Shown here one piece after another: positions 16,779-24,836 of a stretch of 64,000 bases of DNA. Below the pieces are notes generated by a model, which searched no databases, was not told where the DNA came from, and worked only from the letters and a program-made list of their open reading frames with translations. Source of the stretch: Lachnospiraceae bacterium (GTDB lineage: Bacteria > Bacillota > Clostridia > Lachnospirales > Lachnospiraceae); NCBI GenBank assembly GCA_017432565.1, contig JAFRIW010000046.1:1-64000 (forward strand), written 5' to 3'. Position 1 is the stretch's first letter; each line of letters opens with the position of its first letter. The position numbers were made by a program, and so were the translations under genes.

Positions 16779-17957
16779 TCACCTCCCTAACAGATATTTC
16801 AGAACGAGCGCCCCGATAATTCCTCCGCCGACGACTGCGAGGCGTTTGAGGAAATAGAGCCAGCTCACGGTTTTGTCCGTCGGAAGATTTCCGACGACTT
16901 TGCCGGTCTGTCCGTTCACGGCAAAGCTGTACTTCTTCCCGGCATGTGCGATATCAAACAGATAAATGGGAAACAGAAGGTATTTCGCATCCAGGTCCAG
17001 ATTCAGATCAGCCCTCTGCTGTTTGACGCCGGAATATCCGGTGATCTCGGCGGCAGCCAGGCTTGCGGCGGAATTCAGCATCCGCTTTCTGGCCCGGCCC
17101 GCAATATTTCTCTTGCGCACATCAAACCGGTCTGCCGTAAAGCCCGCCAGATAGCGGATATCAAAGGGCTTCAGCTCCTTCATGTCGAAGGGCTCCATGG
17201 AATCCATGAGCTTATCGTCCACCTTGCCGCTGGCATCCACCGGCACGTTTTCGAATTTCAGTGAGACGTCACGGGTCAGCAGATATTCATTGGTCGTGGT
17301 CAGCTCATAATTGCCCACCTTCTCGACTTCAATTGTGTGAGCCGTAAAGCTCATCGGACCGGAAGCGGTTCCGTTGAAAACCCAGAACGGTACATAGACA
17401 CCGGTCACCCGTCCCATCGTGCTCTCCGAGAAGAAGTTCCGGGGCAGAAGCACTTTGTCTTTATAATAGCTCTTCATGGCCGCCGGGAGTTCTTTCGCCG
17501 TGATCTTGAAAGGAATCACGCCGTTCGGTCTCAGTTTTCCCGATACCTTCTCCGTCAGCACAATGTTGTTGCTGCAATAGGGGCAGGTCAGCGCGATCTG
17601 CGTCGGCGGGGCAATGATTTCCGCGCCGCAGGAAACGCAGTTGTAGATCGGCAGGGCTTCGGCATCTTCAACGACGGCCTGATCATTCAGGCTCGCAAAA
17701 TCAAAGCCCTGTGTCGTAGAGGGTTTTACTTCAACCTTGCCCTGTTCCTGCCCGGGCTTTCCGTCTGCCTCTGCTCCGCCCTGCTGCGCTGATTCCGGTG
17801 CAGTTTCGGGCTCCGGTGCTTCAATCTCCGCAGTCGTTCCGCAGAACGCGCAGCGCATCAGGCCCGTCGCCGGGTCAAAAGCCATCGGCGCGCCGCAGGC
17901 CGGACACTTCTGCTCTTTTACAGCATCTGTATACGACAGTATCTTCTCTTCTGCCAT
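16779..17957 (-). CDS. zinc-ribbon membrane-anchored protein
   Basis: 392 aa. An N-terminal zinc ribbon (CPACGAPM...MRCAFCGT, Cys at about 18, 21, 36 and 39), an acidic/Gln linker, then a second ribbon (CVSCGAEI...CPYCSNNI, about 104-125). A large beta-rich domain follows and ends in a C-terminal membrane helix (LAVVGGGIIGALVLKYLLG). TFIIB-type ribbons of this kind sit beside TPM-domain genes in clostridia, and here the TPM gene begins 5 bases downstream. Ribosome site GGGAGG. The two probably form one cell-envelope system, ribbons inside and TPM domains outside, but no activity is established. Confidence 0.75.
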   Translation of the reverse strand: MAEEKILSYTDAVKEQKCPACGAPMAFDPATGLMRCAFCGTTAEIEAPEPETAPESAQQGGAEADGKPGQEQGKVEVKPSTTQGFDFASLNDQAVVEDAEALPIYNCVSCGAEIIAPPTQIALTCPYCSNNIVLTEKVSGKLRPNGVIPFKITAKELPAAMKSYYKDKVLLPRNFFSESTMGRVTGVYVPFWVFNGTASGPMSFTAHTIEVEKVGNYELTTTNEYLLTRDVSLKFENVPVDASGKVDDKLMDSMEPFDMKELKPFDIRYLAGFTADRFDVRKRNIAGRARKRMLNSAASLAAAEITGYSGVKQQRADLNLDLDAKYLLFPIYLFDIAHAGKKYSFAVNGQTGKVVGNLPTDKTVSWLYFLKRLAVVGGGIIGALVLKYLLGR

Positions 17958-18018
17958 TGTTTCCTCCCGTAAGTCATCTGCTGTCTGTCTCTGAGATGTT
18001 TATGCCAAGACTATTATA

Positions 18019-18696
18019 CTATGAATCGGGATTTCTTTCCGCTCTCAGCTTTCTTGCCTGTTCAGACTGTCCCTGCAGCGCCAGAGGATCCTCTAAAAGA
18101 GCGGGAACAGCCATAAAAGCTTCCCAAATATAGCTGTGAGAGCCGTCCTCATAATTTGCGCAGTGCATTCTGGGCAGAACGCCGAAGGCAATATAGCTCA
18201 GCGCTTTGCGCATGACCTGTTCGGGAGCGCAGACGCAGTGCAGTTCCCTGTAAGCCCCGTCCGCGAAGATCGAGGCCGCCACAAAGCACTCATCCGATGA
18301 ATTGTATACGCCGTCCTCCCCTTTATAATTCAGGTTCATGGCTTCGCCGAAGATATCCTCCTCCGGGATCCCCATCCGGATCAGGTATTTCCGCCCGGCT
18401 TCACTCAGCGACACCAGGTCCTCCTGCTGCCCGCTGCGGTGCCTGCTTCCCGGGACATAGATGTGAACACTCCCGTTTCTGATGCTGTCTCTCTCAAAAG
18501 ACGCATGAAAGCTGCGGTAGAGCTGTGCTCCCATCCGCAGCCTTTCTTCAAATTCCTCTCCCGGAACCAGGCCGTCCTTCAATGGATGCTGAGCGGCAAT
18601 TTCGATCAGAAGATTCGGAAAATGATTCCTGTCCCTGCTGTTCTGTTTTGCAATCTCCAGCTTATTCTGCCAGATCTGAAACAGTCTTTCGTTCAT
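18019..18696 (-). CDS. conserved hypothetical protein, possibly DUF218/YdcF-like
   Basis: 225 aa, cytoplasmic by eye. The segment VSLSEAGRKYLIRMGIPEEDIFGEAMN...GVYNSSDECFVAASIF resembles the core of DUF218/YdcF proteins (SEA...G+P...I..E...N...E). The usual Gly-Gly nucleotide-loop start is replaced by HIYVPGSRHRSG, and the typical membrane helix is absent. The start is fixed by GAGGAGACAGC. It follows the PLD-like gene by 9 bases, so it is the last member of the co-directional run that starts in the metabolosome operon. Function unknown. Confidence 0.55.
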   Translation of the reverse strand: MNERLFQIWQNKLEIAKQNSRDRNHFPNLLIEIAAQHPLKDGLVPGEEFEERLRMGAQLYRSFHASFERDSIRNGSVHIYVPGSRHRSGQQEDLVSLSEAGRKYLIRMGIPEEDIFGEAMNLNYKGEDGVYNSSDECFVAASIFADGAYRELHCVCAPEQVMRKALSYIAFGVLPRMHCANYEDGSHSYIWEAFMAVPALLEDPLALQGQSEQARKLRAERNPDS

Positions 18697-18705
18697 GCTG
18701 TCTCC

Positions 18706-19452
18706 TCATTTTTCTCCTCCGGCTGTCTGCCGCCGGTCCATGTATTCCTTCGCGCTGACAGATCCGTGTTCCCAGATGTTTTCAAAATTTGTCTCGATCA
18801 TGTCAATGAAATTAATTTCGTCATTGTAAGTCTTTGTCCCGCTTTTCTCACCCCGCAGTACAAAGGATTTTTTAGAGCGCGCCTTATACGGCGGCAGCGT
18901 CACGGTCAGCCAGGCTCTGATCTGATCATCATTCTGATAAACCAGCACATAGGGCATCCGGTACTGCGTGTTGTAGAAGCGGATTTCCATTTTCTCCTCA
19001 TCCGCATAGCGCTCATATGCCGTGATGATTTCGTCACTGATATGGTTTTCTTCGCTGCGGAGCGGTTTTCCGGAAGGATCCTTCTGGTTGTGCTCCATCT
19101 CCTCAATATCTGTCAGAAAGATGCTGTCCGGCGCGCAGCACAGAAGCTGAACCGAAGCGCCGCGGTCCATCGCGCTCTTCAGCAGCTTCTCGTTGTCCTT
19201 CAGGTAATTGACGCCGGAGACGTTCATCAGCCTGATCAGTTCGGCTTTTTCACACATCCGGGCAATTTCCCTGCGGGTCTGCATTCTTGTGCTGGTATTA
19301 ATGATGCCGATTGCCTGCATCTGGCGGTTGAAATTCAGCTGGGACAGATACTTTTTGGCGATAATGGTTCCGATCAGGGCGGTGACTAGAGCTGTCAGAA
19401 TTCCTCCCAGAGCATTCGCAATCAGTTCCTCCGCAACATAATTCCAATCCAT
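18706..19452 (-). CDS. membrane-anchored hypothetical protein, weakly PLD-like
   Basis: 248 aa. One N-terminal membrane helix (ALGGILTALVTALIGTIIA, about residues 13-32) leaves a cytoplasmic domain of about 210 residues. The part LIRLMNVSGVNYLKD...LLKSAMDRGASVQLLCCAPDS resembles the opening strand-helix-strand of phospholipase-D-superfamily domains, but I see no HxKxxxxD catalytic motif. ATG at 19452 is preferred over GTG at 19458 because AAGGCGGG is properly spaced for the ATG. It begins 16 bases after the ParA partner gene and is followed at 9 bases by the next gene. A membrane adaptor is possible; unknown. Confidence 0.55.
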   Translation of the reverse strand: MDWNYVAEELIANALGGILTALVTALIGTIIAKKYLSQLNFNRQMQAIGIINTSTRMQTRREIARMCEKAELIRLMNVSGVNYLKDNEKLLKSAMDRGASVQLLCCAPDSIFLTDIEEMEHNQKDPSGKPLRSEENHISDEIITAYERYADEEKMEIRFYNTQYRMPYVLVYQNDDQIRAWLTVTLPPYKARSKKSFVLRGEKSGTKTYNDEINFIDMIETNFENIWEHGSVSAKEYMDRRQTAGGEK

Positions 19453-19468
19453 TCTCACACCCGCCTTT

Positions 19469-19789
19469 TTACAGAAGCCAAGTCGGAAGATCGCAGATCA
19501 GGTTGGATTTGAAAGTTCTCACCTTCTGAACCTTCTCCTCGAGCTTCTCCTGCATCTGCTCCGGCGCGACAGCCATGATGGGCCCGCCTTTCATGGCAGT
19601 CGATCTGCTCACGCCCGTCTTTTTTACGGGAGTTGCCTTCTCCTCTGTCACCTTCTTCGCGCGGGTTCTCTTTACTGCGGCTTTCTTTTCAGGTGCGGCA
19701 TTCTTCTCAGGTGCCTTCTTTTCTTCCTCGGGTGCCTGCCCCTTCGCTTTTGCCGCGGCGCGGCTCAGACTTGCTTTTCCTACTGACAT
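19469..19789 (-). CDS. disordered Lys/Ala/Glu-rich ParA partner with C-terminal Trp (McdB-like candidate)
   Basis: 106 aa. Residues 1-65 are almost entirely Lys, Ala, Glu, Pro and Thr (AAAKAKGQAPEEEKKAPEK, KKAAVKRTRAKK) and surely disordered. Residues about 74-92 can form a short amphipathic helix or coil (APEQMQEKLEEKVQKV). The tail is hydrophobic, ending LICDLPTWLL with Trp at position 104. Its ATG lies inside the last codons of parA (10-bp overlap) behind a perfect AAGGAGGT, so the pair is translationally coupled. Carboxysome positioning proteins McdB are likewise small, disordered and charged, and a C-terminal Trp is needed for cargo binding. By position and build this is a candidate McdB for the metabolosome. 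No sequence homology can be claimed by eye. Confidence 0.6.
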   Translation of the reverse strand: MSVGKASLSRAAAKAKGQAPEEEKKAPEKNAAPEKKAAVKRTRAKKVTEEKATPVKKTGVSRSTAMKGGPIMAVAPEQMQEKLEEKVQKVRTFKSNLICDLPTWLL

Positions 19790-20577
19790 AACTGATCTAC
19801 CTCCTTTGCCAGATTCAGGTATTCCTTTGCGCTTCTTGCGCTGCGCTTATATACGACGACAGTGCTGCTGGCGTCCTGTGCCCATTCAATTGCACTGTCC
19901 ACATGGATCACATTATCGAAGACCCGGATATCGTCCAGCTCGCGCAGAGTCTGCGCGGTCTGGTGATAATAGTTTTTGCGCTCGTCCACCTTGGTGATCA
20001 GCACTCCCAGGATCGAAAGTCCCGGTGCCATCTGCCGGATTTTGCCTATAAACTCAAACATGTTGGCGAGGCCGAACAGCCCCCAGGGGGTCGCCTCCAC
20101 CGGTACAATCACGTAGTCGGAGGCGATGAGAATGTTCATCACCCAGCCTCCCAGTGTCGGCGGCGCATCGATCAGAATATAATCATATACACCGGACTCC
20201 TTTATACCGGAAATGAGCTTTGAGAGAATGAATTCCCGCTGCCACTTCGGAAACAGATCCATCTCGATCTGGCTCATCAGTGTGGAGGACGGGATCAGAT
20301 CAATGTTTTTCTGCACGCCCGGTACGATGAATTCGGAGAGCTCCTTTTCCTGCGTTACGGCTGTGTACAGGTTCTTCCCGCCCGCAGCAAGGGCCAGCAC
20401 TTCCTCCTCATCCAGAAAGGAAAGGGAGAGGTTCAGCTGCATATCACCGTCCACCAGCAGCACCTTCCGGCCCATGGCCGCAAGCGCGCTGCCCAGGTTA
20501 GCGCAGGTTGTAGATTTTCCGCTGCCGCCCTTATTGTTGGCAAAGCAGATTGTGTGTGTTGTCTTTTTCTTTTTCAT
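19780..20577 (-). CDS. ParA/MinD-family ATPase (McdA-like candidate for metabolosome positioning)
   Basis: 265 aa, typical for small ParA proteins without an N-terminal DNA-binding domain. The deviant Walker A is complete (NNKGGSGKST, signature Lys 16 and Lys 21). Walker A' is VDGDMQLNLS (Asp 45) and Walker B is YILIDAPPT (Asp 137). It should dimerise on ATP, bind DNA non-specifically, and be cleared by a partner that stimulates hydrolysis, thereby spacing a cargo on the nucleoid. Its start overlaps the DeoR stop by 4 bases and its end overlaps the small Lys-rich gene, so it is read from the metabolosome transcript. No parS-like repeats, ParB or plasmid/ICE genes are nearby, which argues against DNA partition. 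Cargo identity is inference. Confidence 0.85.
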   Translation of the reverse strand: MKKKKTTHTICFANNKGGSGKSTTCANLGSALAAMGRKVLLVDGDMQLNLSLSFLDEEEVLALAAGGKNLYTAVTQEKELSEFIVPGVQKNIDLIPSSTLMSQIEMDLFPKWQREFILSKLISGIKESGVYDYILIDAPPTLGGWVMNILIASDYVIVPVEATPWGLFGLANMFEFIGKIRQMAPGLSILGVLITKVDERKNYYHQTAQTLRELDDIRVFDNVIHVDSAIEWAQDASSTVVVYKRSARSAKEYLNLAKEVDQLCQ

Positions 20578-21380
20578 AGGACAGGATCCGCGTCCTTTCC
20601 GGGATACAGGACTTCAATCCGGTTGCGGCGCAGGTATTCGAGCCATGCGCTGTCCGGCTTTACATCCGTGATGATCATGTCGACCTCGTCCAGCTTGCAG
20701 ACTCTCGAGAAGCCGACCTTGCCGAATTTGGAGCTGTCGGCGGCAAGGATCCGGCGCTCTCCGGAGTGCATCATGGCCTGCTTGGTCTGGGCAAAAAGTT
20801 CATTTCCCTCGGTGATGCCGCGCTCGAGGTCAAGTCCCTTGCAGGACAGGATTGCCTTCTCCACGTTGAAGGAGGACAGACCTTCGACGGCACCGGGGCC
20901 GGTCAGCGCGAGATATTCGCCCCGAAGGCTCCCTCCGGAAGCGATGATATTCCACCCCTGAACGTCCGAGAGTTCGAGAATGATTTCGATGGAGTTGGTG
21001 ACGACGGTCAGATTCTTTTTCTGTTTGATGGCTTTGGCGATGTAGATGGCGGTGGTGCTGGCGTCCAGCATGATGTGGTCACCGTCGTGGATGAGTCCGG
21101 CTGTCAGTTCCGCGATCCGCTGTTTGGCGGCGGCGTTGTGATGGCGACGCACGTTGAACGGCAGGTCGATGCCCGTACTGCCTGCCGCCGCGGTCTCATT
21201 GAAGACCGCACCGCCGTAGCTTTTTGTGGCGATGCCTTCGCGGTCCAGACGGTCCAGATCCCGGCGGATTGTCTCCTCGGAGACGCCGTATTCGGCTGCC
21301 AGATCGCTGACATATACTTTTTTCTGATCCTGGAGCTTTTCCACGATGTGGTTTCGCCGCTCCAGTGCAAGCATATTCAT
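20574..21380 (-). CDS. DeoR family transcriptional regulator of the metabolosome locus
   Basis: 268 aa from the ATG at 21380, set by AAAGGAG; an upstream in-frame start at 21464 would overlap the BMC-T gene and has no ribosome site. The N-terminal winged helix reads VSDLAAEYGVSEETIRRDLDRLD (about residues 20-42), followed by the phosphosugar-sensing domain with DGDHIMLDASTT and LTVVTNSIEI. DeoR repressors in sugar operons respond to phosphorylated intermediates; fuculose-1-P or rhamnulose-1-P would fit here. It follows the PduT gene by 80 bases and overlaps parA by 4. Dyads near the operon promoter (32981, 33130/33224) are candidate operators. Confidence 0.88.
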   Translation of the reverse strand: MNMLALERRNHIVEKLQDQKKVYVSDLAAEYGVSEETIRRDLDRLDREGIATKSYGGAVFNETAAAGSTGIDLPFNVRRHHNAAAKQRIAELTAGLIHDGDHIMLDASTTAIYIAKAIKQKKNLTVVTNSIEIILELSDVQGWNIIASGGSLRGEYLALTGPGAVEGLSSFNVEKAILSCKGLDLERGITEGNELFAQTKQAMMHSGERRILAADSSKFGKVGFSRVCKLDEVDMIITDVKPDSAWLEYLRRNRIEVLYPGKDADPVL

Positions 21381-21460
21381 AGCCGCTCCTTTACCCTGAC
21401 TGCTGCCCGGCGCCTTTCTTTCGTTGCGCAGCGGTTCACCGCGCCGGGAGACGGGGGAAT

Positions 21461-22009
21461 TCACAGGACAGACCGGATGATCTGCTCATCCGGATTCGGA
21501 ATCACAGCGCTGTCCAGATACATGCCCTCTTCGGCGATGGCGTCCTTTGCTTTGGCAATGGCTGCCTCGCAGGCTGCCACTTCGCCGGTCAGGACGAGAT
21601 AGGATTTGCCGCACATGCCTTTGGCGATCCGGACTTCGATCAGGTCTACAATCGCTGTCTTGGCGGCAATATCAGCCGCGACAATAACGGAGGAGACATC
21701 GAAGGTCTCGAGAATGCCCAGTGCGTTGACGTTCTCGACCTGTGTGGTTCCGTATAAAGCCGGGAAGATGGATTCGTGGGGATTGCCCAGCACAAAGCTG
21801 TCAATATACTGCTCAAAGAAAGGTCCCTTCGCCGCTTCCACGGCAGCGCTCACCGCGGAGAGCTCTCCGGCAATCAGTGCGATATATTTGCCGGGGCAGA
21901 CAGTCTGGGCCTCCAGCAGCTCGACCCGGGCGGTTTTGACCATGCGGTCCGCCGCCAGAATACCGGTCGGGGTTGTCTTGAATTCGATCATTCCGATTGC
22001 TCTGCTCAT
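21461..22009 (-). CDS. pduT: BMC-T tandem-domain shell protein, PduT-like
   Basis: 182 aa, two BMC domains (about 1-90 and 91-182) forming a pseudo-hexameric trimer tile. The first domain keeps QTVCPGKY, matching PduT Cys38, which binds a [4Fe-4S] cluster at the trimer pore. The second ends in VIPNPDEQI. The PduS gene lies just upstream (23 bases), and PduT/PduS together are thought to pass electrons or the cluster through the shell to regenerate cofactor. Ribosome site GTGAGGAAAT. The shell side and cluster content are known for the Salmonella protein, inferred here. Confidence 0.92.
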   Translation of the reverse strand: MSRAIGMIEFKTTPTGILAADRMVKTARVELLEAQTVCPGKYIALIAGELSAVSAAVEAAKGPFFEQYIDSFVLGNPHESIFPALYGTTQVENVNALGILETFDVSSVIVAADIAAKTAIVDLIEVRIAKGMCGKSYLVLTGEVAACEAAIAKAKDAIAEEGMYLDSAVIPNPDEQIIRSVL

Positions 22010-22032
22010 ATTTCCTCACACTCCGCTTGTGC

Positions 22033-23361
22033 TTACTGCGCCTGAATCTCAACGGCCTGCCCGGTGATCTTCAGGACTCTTCCGTCTATGGATGCGTGAA
22101 CCGGGACACTGAGTCCTTCGGCTGCGGCTCCGATCACCTGTCCGCATCTCACAAAGTCGCCTTCCGCGACACAGGGGACGGCGGGTGCGCCGATGTGCTG
22201 GCTCATTCTCACCGTAACCTTCCGGACCGGGATCACCGTATCGTCCAGCGGTGCCGGCTTATTGTATTTTGTCAGGCCCAGACGCGCCTCAAGTCTTTCC
22301 TCCGGCACTCTTCTGAAGGAGCGGGCTCCGCTTACTGCGGCGGCCTCCTCAATCCTCGGCGCCCTGACACCTTTTGCCCGAAGGCCGTTCTTGTAGGCGG
22401 TAATCAGGGTTCTCGGCGAAAGTCCCTGCGGGCAGGAATAGAGCTCGCAGGTTCCGCAGGAGCTGCAGAAGAAAGTGTTCAGGAAGACTTCCGTATTCTG
22501 AAAATCCTGGTTGGCTGCGCTGCGCATGAACTTGTGGGGCTCGATCGGATGACCCAGAAGGTGTCTGGGACACAGATCGGTGCACATCTGACACTGGCAG
22601 CAGACCGAGGCGGCGCGCTTTAAGTCGATGGAGATCTTCGCGCTCATGCGCTGGATCAGTGTATGCTCCGAAGGCAAAATCAGAATTGCGTTCGTGGTCT
22701 TAGTGACCGGATCGGTCGATTTGCCCATCCTGCCCATCATCGGCCCGCCGACCAGGTAAACCGGGTGTGCGGTGGTGATGCGGCCGGCCTGTGCGGCCAC
22801 TTCCTCCAGCGGTGTGCCCAACGGCACGCGCACAGTCACCGGGTGCTCCACCTCTCCCACGACGCTGACCAGCTTGTCGGTCACCGGCGTGCCCCGGTTC
22901 AGATAGCGGGACACGTTGTAGACGGTCTCGACATTGAAAACTGCGACGCCGGCTTCGATGGGCAGTCCGCCGGGGCGGATCTGCTTTCCGGTCGCCTCGT
23001 AGATCAGGACAACTTCATCGCCCATGGGATAGGCGCTCTTCAGCTCATGGATCCGCAGCTTCGGGTAGCGTCCGATCACGCCCTGCAGCGCTTCAATCGT
23101 CTCGCGGTACTCGGACTTGATGCCGATGATTCCCTCTCCGGCGCCGACGGTCTCGGCGATCAGGGAAAAGGCCGCGAGGATTTCATCCGCATGGAGCTTC
23201 AGGAGCTGTCTGTGAAGCTTTAAGAGCGGTTCGCACTCCGCACAGTTCAGCAGAATAACCTCGGCCTTGTCGCTCAGCTTGGCGTAGGTCGGGAATCCGG
23301 CGCCGCCGGCGCCGACCGTTCCGCTGCTCTTTATAATTTCCGAAAGTTCCTGAATCGTCAT
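22033..23361 (-). CDS. pduS: PduS-like electron-transfer protein (RnfC-related flavin/Fe-S)
   Basis: 442 aa. The N-terminal GAGGAGFPTYAKL is the glycine-rich flavin/NADH-binding loop shared with RnfC and Nqo1-type proteins. LLNCAECEPLL follows. Two [4Fe-4S] motifs lie near residues 255-315 (CCQCQMCTDLCP and CSSCGTCELYSCPQ), and a C-terminal SLBB/barrel-sandwich part ends VHASIDGRVLKITGQAV. In Pdu systems it reduces cobalamin. This locus uses a glycyl radical enzyme, so here it more likely feeds electrons through PduT to balance NAD(H) or to reduce the activase cluster (inference). Confidence 0.9.
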   Translation of the reverse strand: MTIQELSEIIKSSGTVGAGGAGFPTYAKLSDKAEVILLNCAECEPLLKLHRQLLKLHADEILAAFSLIAETVGAGEGIIGIKSEYRETIEALQGVIGRYPKLRIHELKSAYPMGDEVVLIYEATGKQIRPGGLPIEAGVAVFNVETVYNVSRYLNRGTPVTDKLVSVVGEVEHPVTVRVPLGTPLEEVAAQAGRITTAHPVYLVGGPMMGRMGKSTDPVTKTTNAILILPSEHTLIQRMSAKISIDLKRAASVCCQCQMCTDLCPRHLLGHPIEPHKFMRSAANQDFQNTEVFLNTFFCSSCGTCELYSCPQGLSPRTLITAYKNGLRAKGVRAPRIEEAAAVSGARSFRRVPEERLEARLGLTKYNKPAPLDDTVIPVRKVTVRMSQHIGAPAVPCVAEGDFVRCGQVIGAAAEGLSVPVHASIDGRVLKITGQAVEIQAQ

Positions 23362-23369
23362 TTCTTCCC

Positions 23370-23645
23370 TCAGTCATAGATCTTCAGATCATTCTCATCG
23401 TCAACGATACCGACGACTGCGGCATCGATAGGGGACTCCGGCGAGCCGGTTCCGATCCGGGCGGCGCTGCCTGTCGCGACGAGCACGAGCTCGCCGATGC
23501 CGGCGCCGATATTGTCAATGGCCACGATGTTGCCTGCTTTCATGTGCATTTCCGGAAGCGGCTCAATGATCATGAATTTGTTTCCGATCAGGTTTGTACT
23601 TTTCCTCGTGGAGATCAGACTTCCCACTACTTTGCCTACGATCAT
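23370..23645 (-). CDS. BMC-P pentameric vertex protein (EutN/CcmL family)
   Basis: 91 aa. Opens MIVGKVVGSLISTRK, contains LVATGSAARI and ends PIDAAVVGIVDDENDLKIYD, all family hallmarks. It forms pentamers that cap the shell's twelve vertices. This is the only vertex protein in the locus. Ribosome site GAGGAAAAGAAG; gap of 8 bases to PduS. Confidence 0.93.
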   Translation of the reverse strand: MIVGKVVGSLISTRKSTNLIGNKFMIIEPLPEMHMKAGNIVAIDNIGAGIGELVLVATGSAARIGTGSPESPIDAAVVGIVDDENDLKIYD

Positions 23646-23693
23646 CTTCTTTTCCTCATCTGGTGATCATTACCTGCTCCGGGCGGCTCTGCG

Positions 23694-24341
23694 TTATTTC
23701 AGAATGACACAGGTGTCGCCCTGCTGAATATGTGCTGCATTTGCTTCGTCCGTGTCGATGTGCATCTCCAGCGTGAAGGACTTGTCCACACGGATTTTGA
23801 CATTGTTGAAGATGGCGCCGCGGTCGTTGTCGACTTTGACGGAGACGTAGTCGCCGTCATGCAGTCCGCAGGCGGCGGCGTCCTGAGGCGCCATGTGAAT
23901 GTGTCTGGCTGCGATGATGCAGCCTTCCTTTAAGTACAGAGCACCCTGGGGGCCGACCAGCGCGATCGGCGCGGATCCCGCTATGTCTCCGGATTCCCGG
24001 ATCGGTGCTTTGACGCCGAGTTTGACGGCGTCTGTCGCGGATATTTCAACCTGGGAGGCCTTTCTGGTCGGTCCCAGAACTCTTACGTTTTCAATCGCTC
24101 TCAGCTTGAGACCGACAATGGTCACGGTCTCATTGGCGGCGAACTGCCCGCCCATCAGATCCTTCTTCTTCGTCAGCTGATAGCCTTTTCCGAACAGGAT
24201 TTCAACATGCTCCTGTGTCAGATGAATATGTCTTGCGGACACACCGATCGGAACCGTGTATCCGTTCCCCTTCTCTTCCTGGTTCTTCAGTGCTTCCACA
24301 ACCAGTCTTGTAATTGTCTCGATCGTATAATTGTTTTCCAT
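23694..24341 (-). CDS. pduL: PduL phosphotransacylase with N-terminal encapsulation peptide
   Basis: 215 aa from MENNYTIETITRLV (an in-frame ATG at 24356 adds 5 residues; neither has a strong ribosome site). It converts propionyl-CoA and phosphate to propionyl-P plus CoA, recycling CoA inside the shell. Two zinc-site His clusters are visible, SARHIHLT (about residue 40) and AARHIHMA (about 146). The first ~20 residues form an amphipathic helix of the encapsulation type (ITRLVVEALKN), like those on the two dehydrogenases. A GC-rich stem-loop lies between it and the upstream shell gene. Confidence 0.92.
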   Translation of the reverse strand: MENNYTIETITRLVVEALKNQEEKGNGYTVPIGVSARHIHLTQEHVEILFGKGYQLTKKKDLMGGQFAANETVTIVGLKLRAIENVRVLGPTRKASQVEISATDAVKLGVKAPIRESGDIAGSAPIALVGPQGALYLKEGCIIAARHIHMAPQDAAACGLHDGDYVSVKVDNDRGAIFNNVKIRVDKSFTLEMHIDTDEANAAHIQQGDTCVILK

Positions 24342-24404
24342 ATCTTGACCCCGCATTTTTAACAGATGTCTCGGATAATGAATGCGGCCTGTGAAGGAAA
24401 ATCG

Positions 24405-24431
24405 GGGCCGGAGCAGGCCTGACTCCGGCCC
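24405..24431 (-). other. intercistronic stem-loop inside the metabolosome operon
   Basis: Perfect 9-bp stem GGGCCGGAG/CTCCGGCCC with a 9-base loop between a BMC-H gene and pduL. A T-rich run follows only on the + strand, so on the operon strand it is a partial terminator or a 3' stabiliser that could raise shell-protein mRNA over downstream genes. Confidence 0.65.
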
Positions 24432-24457
24432 TTTTATTTACTTTTCCTCTGTCTTGA

Positions 24458-24736
24458 TTACTTCGCCTTCGGCAGAATCATCTCGACATCGCTGTGCGGA
24501 CGAGGGATGACGTGCGTGGCAACCAGCTCGCCCAGACGTCCGGCAGCGCTGCTTCCGGCCTCGACTGCAGACTTGACGGCGCCGACATCACCGCGGACCA
24601 TCACGGTGACCAGTCCGGAACCGATCTTCTCGGTGCCGATCAGGGTGACATTTGCAGCCTTGCACATCTGATCAGCCGCCTCGATCGAAGCGACCAGGCC
24701 TCTTGTCTCGACCAATCCTAATGCTTCCTGTGTCAT
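24458..24736 (-). CDS. BMC-H hexameric shell protein (PduA/PduJ-like), copy 1
   Basis: 92 aa, a single BMC domain: [60 protein letters not shown]. It forms the main facet hexamers. It is nearly identical to the BMC-H at 25259 through the strand [19 protein letters not shown], so the two arose by recent duplication. Start set by AGGAGGAAAGAAAC; an open frame extends upstream to 25021 but lacks any signal. Confidence 0.94.
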   Translation of the reverse strand: MTQEALGLVETRGLVASIEAADQMCKAANVTLIGTEKIGSGLVTVMVRGDVGAVKSAVEAGSSAAGRLGELVATHVIPRPHSDVEMILPKAK

Positions 24737-24836
24737 GTTTCTTTCCTCCTTGCATGAAATTAAAAGTACTTTTAATAATGCCCTTTGCTGCTGTATATCC
24801 TTCACTGTATCCCGGCCGCACGAGGAATGCGCTCCG

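Noticed and set aside
18019..20577. Interpreting parA as part of an integrated plasmid or ICE
   Set aside because: No ParB, relaxase, integrase, att-like repeats or composition change nearby; the genes are coupled to the DeoR/BMC unit.
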